A DNA stretch of 23,641 nucleotides from Rostrohypoxylon terebratum (Eukaryota; Ascomycota; Sordariomycetes; Xylariales; Hypoxylaceae). Every line of letters starts with the position of its first letter. Positions within the stretch are counted from its first letter, which is position 1. The notes under the pieces were generated by a model. The model did no database searches. It was given only the letters and a program-made list of their open reading frames with translations, and had not been told where the DNA came from. The stretch spans positions 1-23,641 of the forward strand of contig MU386070.1 in assembly GCA_022497145.1 (NCBI GenBank), in the 5' to 3' direction. A program made the translations under genes and the position numbers. Of the stretch, positions 10,342-20,210 are shown in pieces.

Positions 10342-12067
10342 GATTTTTTTCTGGGTATATTGGCTGTCTTGCGTATTCTTGGGCGGGCGATAGTGCGATG
10401 GTACTGATTTTGTCCTTTATGTTACCCCGAGAATCAAGGGAAATCCATGCAGGAAGACTTGAGGAAGATTGCTGGTATCTTGTAGATATTTTTTAAATAT
10501 ACTTACATACCAATTATGTCCCTAGGACCTGCCCATATGTCGCTGTACCCCGCTGTATTGGATCGTCAGTGCGTGTGTCTCGCCGCCGTCTAGCCGCTAT
10601 GTGTGAACGAGATTGATGTGAAAACCCACTTATATATGATAATATTCAAGGTTATTCACAATCACATGGAGTAGGTGCCTGGTAGGTATGATTCGAAGAA
10701 CCTCAAATTGACAGCAAGATCAACGAGATATAGGAGGGGAGGTCCAAGTCACAATGCCTCTCATAGTATTTTATGAATGAGAGAATCGAAATCAAGAAAG
10801 GCTTGAGCTCAATTCGGAGCCTGAGATATGTACGTCATATCATCTCAGCCTCGGAGTTTCGGAGTTAGGTTTTTTTAACCCTACGACGTCACGATACATG
10901 ACACCTCGATTCCACAACATCAACAACCGTCCAAATGATTATCTTCTTCAGAGAAGTTCGAGCTAGCAGACACCTCCGATCGCATCCTTAATTTGGCAAT
11001 TATATGGACGAAACCGGCGCGCCTCATTTCCTATCTGCCCAGGTAGGACGTCTCCACGTCTCCACAGCGCAGCAGGCTCTCTGGGCCTGCATGAGAAATT
11101 AGGAGGTTGATAGGTACCTACGTTGCGCCCCTCAAGGCGGCGCCTAGCTACTCCGTGGGGGCCAAGGTTCTGCAAGGTCTAGAATGCGCTGTACTTTCTC
11201 AATCAAGTTTTGGGATTCTGCGTGATCCTATCACCGATAAAAGAGGCACGTTTCGTTTCCCTTGGTTATCTAACAGATTGGGATAGCCATCGATGAGGCT
11301 GGGGACGACTCCACATCGTGGATCATAGGTATAGTCGTGCGGTTTGTTATCTCCCAAGACGTAAACCAAGTACGCGAACTCCTAAACGCTATGCTAAGGG
11401 ATACCAGATATATTCGGACATATTATATATTTCCTTGGGACGATAGCACAGAATATGTCGGATGTATCCATTCACGATCAAGCGCCATGTCGAAAACGAG
11501 CTCTTCAGTTATACATACCAAACATACCAAACATGGAGCGAAATACCGCTACGACGTTACTACGAAATCCTTCCCCCTCGTAGCCTTCGACGAATTGTTT
11601 GGAACCATAGGGTAGCATCGAGCTAGCCTGTTATTCAGCGTCACTGCGACTATAGGACTACCTATAAGGATACGTGGGCGGTGTCCTATTCATTCAATAC
11701 TGGGGTATATACTTGCTCTTTTCATTCTTACCCCTCTTTCAGCCGCAATATTTGCTCCAAAGTGACCAATACAACCCAGTCGATGATGCAACCATCCTAC
11801 CGATTCGTGCTCCAGATCAGCGTGTTTCTACACCCGCCAAATTGACCTATTAAAACGCCCGTTAGGTACCCATGCTGAAGAGTATCTCATGTCCATTTTT
11901 CTCGTTTCCGGGGAATTCATTCTATCCGTGGTTTATTATTTTATTGTGCAACAATACTCTATACTCTTGCAGATTCATGCTCCAACTGGTCGTCTCTAGT
12001 CACGTACAGATTTGCGAGAAATCACCAGGAAACCCAAACCCAACCGCAGCCGATGAGAACTCCCGCC
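10342..12067. other. Intergenic region upstream of the NLR gene
   Basis: No supported gene. ORFs at 11337-11615 (+), 11872-12171 (+) and 10963-11175 (-) lack recognisable domains. The first continues open upstream to about 11275 without an ATG, and the second overlaps the first exon of the NLR gene in another frame. Short local repeats include CATACCAAA at 11515-11532, GTCTCCAC at 11050-11065 and GGAGTTTCGGAGTT at about 10854. Confidence 0.4.
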
Positions 12068-13965
12068 ATGGCATCGAATGGTACGTTCTACGTCTTGCCT
12101 TTAGGGATGCAAATATACTCATAAACGCCAACCGCTACAGAAATACTTTATCAACGAAGCTTAGGACTTAAGCAGATCGTCCCGGCAGAAGGTGCTGATG
12201 ACGATACTACCATAGAGTATGTTCTCTGTCGCGGAGGTTGTGTTCTTGCTAACCGTAATTGATGTCAGCATCATCGCAATCCACGGCTTAGATACTGAAT
12301 CACCGCGAACATGGGAATTTAATAAAAGAGACGGAAGCCAGATTGTAAACTGGCTGAAGGATAGCGACATGCTGCCGTCTGCTGTCCCAAATGCCCGGAT
12401 TTATACATACGATTGGAACGCCAAAGCGTTCAGCCACGCTCCCGTTCGAACATTACTGAGCCATGCCGACAACCTCCTGGCTCTCGTGGCAGGGAAACAC
12501 GGCCCAGAACGCCGGCCCATCATCTTTGTGGCTTCTTGTTTCGGTGGCTTGATCCTAGCTGAGGTGTGTACTAAGTAGCGGGAAATAATAAGCAAGCTAA
12601 TTCTGTTAGGCCATTAATCGAGCGGCCCAAGAGGGTAGTCCTTACCGGCGTGTGTTTTTGGAAACAGTCGGGATAGTATTCCTAGCTACGCCATTCCGTG
12701 GCAGCGGCGCAGCCGGCGCAGCAAAGTGGTGCGTCGTCGTGGGCGGCATTATGGGGAGGCAGACATCAGAGCAGTTGGTTAAAGACCTCGACAGTGAGGA
12801 CGAAGAGCTTAAAAAGTTGAGACAATCGTTCGCGGAGCTCGTACACAGGATTGGACCCCCTGTCCATTGCTTCTACGAAACTGAAGAGACAGAGATTTCA
12901 AAGAGATTCCTTCCACGAAACATAGCGAACATATTATCGTCAATATTAAACAACAAAAACAAGCTATTGGTATGCTACTACCTTGGAGACACGGATTCCA
13001 TGCTGACCTATCATAGCTTGTCACTGAAAACTCTGCGTGCCTCGACGGACCCGAGCGGCAAGCCCTCAACGAAGCCCACTCAACGATGAATAAATTTAAC
13101 GGACCCAAAAGCGCAAGTTACCAACTGGTTATGCATTCCATAAAGCATCTTGTCGAGAATTCTTCAAGCGTTTTAAACAGTCAGGGTAGTGAGTTGAATT
13201 AAGTGTATGTAGTATTATCGCAGAATATTAACAGAGTGAAAAGACATCCAAGAACGCCCTTTCCTAGTTCGGTTCGGACGCAACGAGAACTTCGTGGGTC
13301 GCGAATTCATCCTGCAGCAGCTTTTAGAACGAATCCCCCCTGACGCAAACAAAGAAGACTGCCAGCGGACCGCCCTAGAGGGCCTCGGAGGCGTCGGCAA
13401 GACGCAAATTGCCCTCGAGGCTGCATATCGAGTCCGCGACCGATACCCCGACTGTTCCGTCTTCTGGGTCCCCGCCGTCAATGCTACCAGTTTTGAAAAC
13501 GCGTATCGTGACATCGGACACGAGCTCGGGGTAGAGGGAGTTGATGATAAAGGGTCCGATGTTAAGACGCTCGTCAATGCTGCTCTTAGTCGTGAAAGCG
13601 CCGGCTACTGGCTCTTGATCATTGATAATGCTGATGATCTAGAATTGCTATTTGATGGTGTAGCACTTCTCGACTATCTCCCATTTAGTCGAAAAGGTTC
13701 TATCCTTTTCACAACACGAAATCATGCGACGGTGGTAAGGCTCGACATCCCACAAAAGTATAATATGACCATAACGGAGATGGACAAGGAAGAAGCTACG
13801 AAACTACTACGAACAGGATTAAAAGAAAGCCAGATGCAAGATACAGAGAGTACGAGATGCCTACTAGATCTCGCCAATCTTCCCTTGGCCATCAAGCAAG
13901 CATCGGCATACTGTGACGAACCTATACTTAGGCTTAGTAAGTATAGTTTCATAAGGGGGTCTTGA
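12068..13965 (+). pseudogene. NLR/STAND gene, alpha/beta-hydrolase plus NB-ARC, truncated by an LTR
   Basis: Exons 12068-12080, 12141-12216, 12269-12563, 12610-12969, 13017-13188 and 13244-13911 give 528 native codons; the LTR then adds 17 (CDEPILRLSK...) and a stop at 13963-13965. The ATG at 12068 has a CCGCCATGG context and splices in frame to IDIIAIHGLDTESPRTW; the ATG at 12219 lies inside an intron. Residues about 30-260 form an alpha/beta-hydrolase (lipase-like) effector domain; its nucleophile elbow reads ASCFGG, with Cys120 where Ser is usual. The NB-ARC switch follows: GRNENFVGRE, Walker A GLGGVGKT (Lys358), Walker B LLIIDNADD, the TTR sensor, and LANLPLAIKQ at the break. The winged-helix part and most TPR sensor repeats are missing. 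Proteins of this build act in fungal non-self recognition and regulated cell death. The truncated ORF may still be expressed; no frameshift is seen before the LTR. Confidence 0.85.
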
Positions 13966-14270
13966 TTTTAAGGTAACAGTAATTGTAGAGGTCAAGTATA
14001 ATCAATCAAGTATGTTTGTCAGAGAGGCTTGGAGTCCTCTCCCTACTCGTAGTGAATAGACTTAGATTGATAACTAAAGAACTAAAGTGAGTGACTAGAT
14101 ACATGGAAAATGCTGTGATTATATAGATATCCTTCCTCCCTGTCTTGTTGTGAAGGTAGCTGTAGTAGCCAGCTATCCGGGCGATAGCTGTAGTAGCCAG
14201 CTATCCGAGGTTTACCCATTTTGGTGTTGCGTTTTAAGTGGGTATACCTCCTTGTTGTCGGATCGTAACA
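13912..14270 (+). repeat. Solo LTR, copy B, inserted in the NLR gene
   Basis: The element starts TGTGACGAACC and ends at about GGATCGTAACA, near 359 bp, with TG...CA ends. It contains a TATATAG motif (14120-14126) and pyrimidine-rich downstream sequence as expected of an LTR promoter, and a 23-bp tandem duplication. No primer-binding site or internal coding sequence follows; host TPR codons resume within a few bases, so it is a solo LTR. The flanking pentamers CATAC and TGCAC differ, so no target-site duplication is visible. Family (copia or gypsy) cannot be assigned without the internal region. The 3' boundary is judged from this copy alone. Confidence 0.75.
14157..14207 (+). repeat. Tandem 23-bp repeat with hairpins inside LTR copy B
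   Basis: TAGCTGTAGTAGCCAGCTA plus TCCG occurs at 14157-14179 and again at 14185-14207, a 28-bp period. Each unit holds the inverted arms TAGCTG and CAGCTA; in the second the stem extends to GATAGCTG/CAGCTATC (8 bp). It lies after the TATA-like motif, so it would be in the transcribed LTR leader. Confidence 0.8.
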
Positions 14271-14271
14271 T

Positions 14272-14601
14272 GCACATGTTCTTAAGAAACAAGGGAAATA
14301 CGAAGAAGCAGAACAGATATTGCGAGAAGTATTGAATTCAAGGGAACGAATATTAGGTAAAGAGCATCCTGATACACTTTCTACTATAGATAATCTTGTA
14401 ATTGTTCTTGAAGACCAGGGGAAATACGAAGAAGCCGAGTCGATATATGAAAGGATGTTGACTTTACAGGAGAACGTGTTAGGCGGAAACGATCCCGAGA
14501 CATTACCAACTAACAGGAAGTTGAAGGCTTGTTTATTATTACTGTTGTTGTTATTTTCTTTAACGTTGAATGGGCATGGGCTTTTTATAACTTTTTTATA
14601 A
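14272..14601 (+). pseudogene. TPR-repeat remnant of the NLR C-terminus
   Basis: Directly after the LTR a reading frame resumes as VLKKQGKYEEAEQ and continues for about 110 codons to TAA at 14599-14601. It contains two tetratricopeptide units of the 42-residue fungal NLR type: QGKYEEAE...LGKEHPDTL and QGKYEEAE...LGGNDPETL, spaced 42 residues between HPDTL and DPETL. In intact NB-ARC-TPR proteins such repeats form the C-terminal sensor. The final 20 residues are leucine-rich and may be read-through into non-coding sequence. It has no start codon of its own at the repeats, so it is the separated tail of the upstream gene. Confidence 0.8.
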
Positions 14602-16318
14602 ATAGGTAATTTTGGATTGTTGTTTTTCCCGGTGGTTTTAGCACTTTAATTAGTACACATTTTACTGTACCTATAAACTACTTTTTGACACAGCGGGACG
14701 ATGTTTTCACTAAAAAAGCTGTTTCTTTCAATTAACTTTGCAACCTTTACTCAACCTGTGCTGCCACGAGTATAAAAACAATCATTTCAAAACACTCGAA
14801 TAACGTAACTAAATGATCCAAGTTTCTTTAGATCCTACCTTTCCTCAGGTGGTGAAAAAGTGGTTAAAACATATTATAAGATTAGAACGCAAAAAACCCT
14901 TAGAGCTCGGGCATTGTACTTTTTGCATCGATGCCGTGCACCGGGGCAAAATCGTCGTATGCTACTTGGGGCGGGGACGGACCGATCGAACCATCAAATT
15001 GAGAAATACTCCGATCGCGACGGGGCATCTGATTGGTTGCGACCATGTAGGGCTGGCCAAAGAACAGGGTGTTTGGAAGGCTTCTGGAACGCAGCTAGAA
15101 GTTGGCTACTAGGTACTTAAGCCTTAAGGTAACCTGCCGCCCGATCGCTGGGAGACATTTGTAAGAAGGACCCGTTGTTGTGCGTCGTTGCATCAGTGGT
15201 ATTCTCTGTTGAGAAGCTGAGAAGTATAATGTGTTTTGCAATAAAGATCAAAAATGATCATAGGCTATGACTGGTTTGTATCCGTCTTATTCGTCCCTAA
15301 CGCCGAAGCCAAGCATGCCATTGCGGCGTAGACATTTTTGATGCTACAGGGGGGGTTGAGTTCGAACTATTGAATCTAACTCTATTAATCCATGGATGCT
15401 TTAGGGTTAACTTTAAGGTTAGGTAACTTCGTACTTCATAAATTCCGGGGATTTGAGATGGTTCAAAGCTAAAGCCACCTGAAGCTGCCTACCCGAAAAC
15501 TTACTCCGCGCAATTTTTGCCAACTTCCTACTCCATGTGCAATCTTCGATGCCCAGCCGCCCAGCGTCTCTCATGTAGCTATGATAGGTATGTCAGCACG
15601 GTAATAAATCAATCATCCAATGATACGCCTTATCTCTTGACGCAATCCTTGTGGCGTGACCAGATTGCCTATGCTTGGCAGCCTGTGTTACTGCCAAGAG
15701 TGATACCAATCAGGACATGATCGTCAGACGTCAGGATGATCGGATCTGGCGTCGTATCTTTGTCTTTGTGCTGATTGGGTTGGCGGGCTGACAACGGGGA
15801 ATGTGGTGCGAATAGTGTATCTACGGTGTATTACCTCAAAGGCTCAAAGGCTCCAACCCTACATGGTAGGTAACATCAAATCGCGACACTGCCCAGGTGC
15901 TACCCTAAAAGATGAGGGGCAACCATGAGTAGCGGAAAGTCTTACATAGGTAAGGATTCGTGCATACCTACATAATAAGGTTCACCTAGTCTTCTAGAAT
16001 AATTATGTACATAGTATCAAGGTCTCCTCCCAGTTCCAAATTTTTATCCGATTCTATTTCCCTTAATAATTGTTGCTGGTCGAGTAACTCTTCCGCTGAT
16101 TGCTCCATCCAACATCATTATCGCGGGCGAACACTCGACCGACTATCGCCGACGGCAATACACCACCAATACACCTATAGCTTATGATAATATTAATGAC
16201 GGTTAAGCTATCGCTACAGAATAACTACTACTGCTAGTATAGCATGACCTCTGCTTTTCCAGAGAAAGTCGCGGTGTCATAATATTTCTACTACTATCTA
16301 TTATTACCCTGCTTCGCC
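14602..16318. other. Intergenic region and promoter of the peptide transporter
   Basis: No supported gene. ORFs at 14813-15112 and 14860-15120 overlap in different frames on the same strand and show no domain. Short dispersed AGGTAC/TAGGTAAC motifs occur at 15112-15133 and 15866-15872. The last 130 bp before the transporter ATG contain GATA-type motifs (for example 16185-16188) and CTACTACTA tracts; GATA sites would suit nitrogen control of a peptide transporter, but this is only inference. Confidence 0.4.
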
Positions 16319-18398
16319 ATGGCGACCGATACGAATCGCGAGGCCATCGAAGCCCCCTCTGAAACGACCTCTCCCGTGGTTGTGGAGGAGAAGATTGCGA
16401 AGGAGCACAATCTTGACGCAGTGAACTCCGGTTCAGGCTCAGACATAGATGGACACCTTAGAGGTCCTAACGGCGAGGAATATCCCACAGAAGAGGAGCT
16501 TAAGACTTTACGTCGCGTGAAAGGGCCTATAACCTGGATTATTTACACGATCGCCTTCATCGAGCTCTGCGAGCGCTTTGCTTACTACGGAACCACCGCT
16601 GTCTGTAAGTTCCAAGTTGGAGAAGTCGCTGCTGATTAAATAACTGGATTTTGACTGATTTCGCATAGTCGTCAACTTTATTTCCGAACCTCTTCCCCCC
16701 GGCTCTACCACAGGCGCTGGTGGCACGGACCTACAAGCAGGCGCCCTTGACCAAGGACAGCAAGCTTCCACTGGTCTGGTGCTGTTCAATAGCTTTTGGT
16801 CTTACCTAATGCCTTTACTCGGTAAGTAACCTGCTCGGAATGTTTGATATCTTATCTAACTGGTGTTACTTTCCCCTATCTCAGGCGGTTGGGTGGCTGA
16901 TGCGTATTGGGGCAAATACAAGACGATCCACGCCGCTGTCGCTATAGCTATGTTCGGTCATATTATTCTGATCGTCTCTACCTTACCACCGGTTATTGCC
17001 AACCCCAAAGGCTCCCTTGGTTGCTTCTCCTTGGGCCTTATATTTTTCGGCATCGGTGTTGGATTTTTCAAAGCCAACATTTCGCCAATGATTGCCGAGC
17101 AATATGAAAGCCAGCAACCAAGAGCAACCATCCAAGTCTTGAAGAGCGGCGAACGCGTTGTTGTCGACCCTATAACCACAATCTCCGTCATTTATATGCG
17201 TTACTATTTCTTTATCAACGTCGGGTCGTTAGTTGGATCTATCGCCATGGTGTACGCCGAGAAATACGTTGGTTTCTGGCTCTCCTTCACCTTACCTACG
17301 ATTTTGTTCATCTTCTGCCCCATTGTGTTGCTAGTCTTCAAGAATAAATACGTCCGACGACCGCCAACCGGCTCTGTCCTCGGAAAGGCTATAGCTTTAG
17401 TCGGTCTATCTATGAAGGGTCGCTGGTCTCCGAATCCCATTACAACAATCCAACGCATGCGCGAACCTGGCTTCTTTGAGAGGGTCAAGCCAAGCAAGAT
17501 CCCTGTATCTGAGCGTCCGGATTGGATGACGTTCGACGACCACTGGGTTGACGAAGTACGCCGTGGTTTCAAAGCTTGCAGCGTCTTTGTTTGGTATCCG
17601 ATCTATTGGCTTTCCTATAACCAATTGAGCAACAACCTTGTTTCTCAGGCCGCTACCATGATCCTCAACGGTGTACCTAACGACGTGGTGAACAACCTTG
17701 ACCCTATCGCACTGTTGATCTTCATCCCTATTGTCGACAAATTTGTTTACCCCTCCTTAAGACGAGTTGGTATTAACCTAACCCCTATCAAGAAGATCAC
17801 AGGAGGCTTCGCTATTGGCACTTTATCGATGGTGGTTTCCGCTATCGTTCAGCACTACATCTACCAGAAGTCTCCATGTAGAACCGTTTCCGGGTACGGA
17901 TACGTGGATGGCTGCAAAGAAGCTTTAGGACTCCCAGATGATGCGGCCGAGTCCCTATACAAAGCACCTCTTACCGTCTGGATCCAGACGCCAGCCTACA
18001 TCCTCATCGCTTTCGCTGAAATCTGCGCGTCGATCACCGGTCTCGAGTATGCTTTCACCAAGGCCCCAAAGAATATGCGAGGTTTCATCACTGGCGTTTT
18101 CTGGTTCGCGCAAGCCTTTTCTGCTGCCATCGGCCAAGCTTTCGTGCCCCTCGCAACCGATCCTTACCTTGTGTGGTTATACGTGACGATAGCTATCATC
18201 TCGGCCCTCGGCGGTATCGGTTTCTGGTTCACTTTTTCTAGCTTAGATAAGGAGGAAGAGGCACTGAACGCTCTTCCCGACAGCTTATTCAAAGGAAGTA
18301 AAACCCAAGACGAGGACCTCGCTGCGATAGAGGCGGCGCAGGCAGAGCAAGAGAAGATTCGGCATGCCCAGGGGCTTGACAAGAGCCGGGTCTCCTGA
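16319..18398 (+). CDS. ptr2: POT/PTR2-family proton-coupled oligopeptide transporter, 3 exons
   Basis: Exons 16319-16604, 16669-16821 and 16885-18398 give 650 residues, in the usual fungal PTR2 range. The protein imports di- and tripeptides with protons across the plasma membrane. After a hydrophilic N-terminus (about 1-70) comes the family signature ELCERFAYYG, with the proton-coupling ExxER motif at Glu82-Arg86, then GGWVADAYWGKYKTI, the second POT signature GFFKANISPMIAEQY near residues 203-217, and YWLSYNQLSNNL in the middle. About twelve hydrophobic segments can be followed, with a polar central loop around KIPVSERPDWMTFDDHW. The C-terminal 50 residues are charged and cytosolic. Both introns (64 and 63 nt) have GTAAGT donors. 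The gene appears intact and stands alone. Confidence 0.95.
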
Positions 18399-18787
18399 TC
18401 CTTAGAGAAGCTTACGTAAGCTTGCACGTAACCTACGAGCGCCGGTATGGGTATTTCCCCAGCCAATCATTCTTGATTAAGAGATCACCGGAAGATCATG
18501 ATACCCTTGTTAACGGTGCTATTGATTAGTCTAGCAGCATAGTGTATAAATATCATATGCTTCATTCCTTATGAACTCTTCATCGTGATGAAATATAGTG
18601 GGACAGTATATGATCCAAGTATCTACGTAGTGTCCAAAGAAAAGGACTTGGTACGCCATTGAACTTAGAAAACGTACCGCGGTTTTCACTGAAGATGTCA
18701 TTATAGCATATCAGCAGAATCTATGGCTCAGTGATAGAAGAAACCTTTCTTTATGCTCAACAAACCTATATATCCCCCTTTCCATCC
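18399..18787. other. 3' region of the peptide transporter
   Basis: Apart from the palindrome at 18408-18423 I see no gene. The sequence is AT-rich with no recognisable motif. Converging transcripts of the transporter (+) and the decayed minus-strand gene would end here. Confidence 0.4.
18408..18423. repeat. 16-bp perfect palindrome just after the ptr2 stop
   Basis: AAGCTTACGTAAGCTT reads identically on both strands and lies nine bases after the TGA of the transporter. Its centre TTACGTAA is a bZIP-type half-site pair. A role in 3'-end formation or factor binding is not shown. Confidence 0.7.
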
Positions 18788-19453
18788 TCAGCATAACGCA
18801 TACCAGGCCTCATCAATCTCCTTGACAAGATTACCCGCCAACTTCTCAACGGCCATCTCGGAGTCTTGTTCTAATATCGCAGTCTAGGGCTTGAAACCAG
18901 AATAAGATTTCTAAACTTGATCGAATGAAAAAGGGGTCGACTCACAGTATAACCTCAGCCTTAACACCAGCTCCCTTGCCCCCATCACGACTAATTACTA
19001 TCTGAGGTCCTCACGAAAACCCCGATCGCCCTATCACCTCCCTCACAGCACCGCTCCGCGACCTCTCCCCCTCCCCCCTCTCTCTCGTTTTTTCGCTCTC
19101 CTCCCTGGCCCGCTGACACGCCTGCTCTACCCCCGCCACGAAATGCGGATGGATCTCGTACGCGCAGGCGCGGCACAGAACCGTGCGCACGCGCCGTCCG
19201 GCCTGCGCGTTCGCGGCTGAGGCCGAGGCTACGTACCCCGTGTACTAGGTAGGTAGGTACGGGAGAAGCGGGCGCGGGCGCGACGTCACGGTCCCGCGTT
19301 GGCGGCTGCGGTCGTACGGCGTGTGTTGGTGTGGGATGGGGGGGATATGCGTAGGTTGGTTGGTCTGGTGAGGTGCGCTGGTTAGGTCTGAGACGTGGGA
19401 GGAGGGGTTGGGTCAGGGGCGCGGGTGGTGTTAGGGTTGGCGTTGGAGGACAT
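18788..19453 (-). pseudogene. Decayed small gene of an unrecognised family (CxxC, spliced)
   Basis: Three coding-like pieces line up on the minus strand. An ATG at 19453 gives a Pro/Thr-rich 23-residue start that hits a stop. From 19244 an open frame reads 77 codons, including VLCRACAYEIHPHFVAGVEQAC, to a TGA at 19013-19011. The same frame continues after it as GPQIVISRDGGKGAGVKAEVIL to a GTGAGT donor at 18945. After a 62-nt intron-like gap (18884-18945, CTAG acceptor), 31 codons read TAILEQDSEMAVEKLAGNLV... to TGA at 18790-18788. The internal TGA is one C-to-T change from CGA, and the last exon is out of phase by one base with the best donor. I infer a recently decayed gene, though a different splice pattern could rescue part of it. 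I do not recognise the family. Confidence 0.45.
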
Positions 19454-19878
19454 TGCTATGATGGGTTTAGGTGGTGTTGGGATTCGGTTTCGGGGTTGTT
19501 CTTGGTGGAAGGTGGCCTTTTGGTTGGCCTCTCTGATGGAGATCGGTGATGGTTGGTGGTTGCGGTCAATCATATGAGATAATTTAGTTCTTTTTCCGCT
19601 GCAGAGGTTGTAAGTTGGAAGGTATATACAGGTCTCTTGAAGGATGGATTTATATACAAACTCTAGGATATGACACGTTGGATCATCGTAAGAAGCCTTG
19701 AGTCGAGGGACGATACATTCACACGAGGAACTCAAGAAAGGTGGTACAAAAATAATCACTATGGAAAGTTCCTATACCATGAGATTAACGCCGGTTATCC
19801 CCCTCAATTTGCTAATCTGTTCCCAAAACCATCCAAAGTCTCGCTTATTTTCCCATCCTGATTCTCAAAATTCCGTAT

Positions 19879-20210
19879 TCAACTTCCCGTTATCAATGTG
19901 TTGCAATATGGACAGCGCTTGCCGACGAGAACCCATATTTCATATCCTTCATCTAGGCAAAGCGGACAAAGCCTTCCCGGAGGCTGTGGTTGGGACTCGT
20001 TAGCTAACTAGAGGTCAAATTGTACAATATCAGCGGTTTACGTACCTTCCATCTAGCTGGGATATTCCGGCGCTGGCCGTCGGTTGCATCCCGCAACGTC
20101 GTTGGCCCGCTGGTGGCGGGCAAGCTAGCATGCTGGCAAGAGATGTTGTTGTGGGTGCAAGAATTGGACATTGAAGTCCGCGGTCCGGAGGGTGTGCTCT
20201 GTAAGGGCAT
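19879..20210 (-). CDS. Small Cys/His-rich protein, probable zinc binder, 2 exons, unrecognised family
   Basis: Exons 20210-20046 and 19983-19879 give 89 residues (76 if the second ATG, at 20171, is used). The 62-nt intron has a GTACGT donor, an AGCTAAC branch motif and a CACAG acceptor, and joins phase 0 codons exactly. The N-terminal part holds CTHNNISCQH (CxH-x5-CxH, residues 18-27); exon 2 holds CPLC and CPYC with 14 residues between, a zinc-ribbon-like arrangement. Eight possible metal ligands in 89 residues suggest two zinc sites or one treble-clef-like fold. The intron falls between the two motifs. An open frame runs upstream of the first ATG to 20399 but its composition looks like leader. 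Nothing in the sequence assigns a role. Confidence 0.55.

Noticed and set aside
11337..11615. 92-codon ORF between the FMN dehydrogenase and the NLR gene
   Set aside because: No motif and no typical codon pattern. Open sequence upstream lacks a start, so it is not supported as a gene.
12219..12578. ATG at 12219 as start of the NLR gene
   Set aside because: It lies inside a GTATGT...GCTAACC...CAG intron (12217-12268). Splicing it out joins the exon at 12141-12216 to give the family-like IDIIAIHGL, starting from the ATG at 12068.
13912..14270. Reading the repeat as a DNA transposon with terminal inverted repeats
   Set aside because: Only one end has TGTGACGAACC, with no inverted copy at the other end; TG...CA ends, a TATA-like motif and 359-bp size fit an LTR better.
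14813..15120. Two overlapping ORFs of about 90-100 codons downstream of the NLR remnant
   Set aside because: They use different frames of the same strand and show no domain or intron signals.
15350..15385. GAGTTCGAACTATTG as a tRNA B box
   Set aside because: No A box or cloverleaf can be drawn around it.
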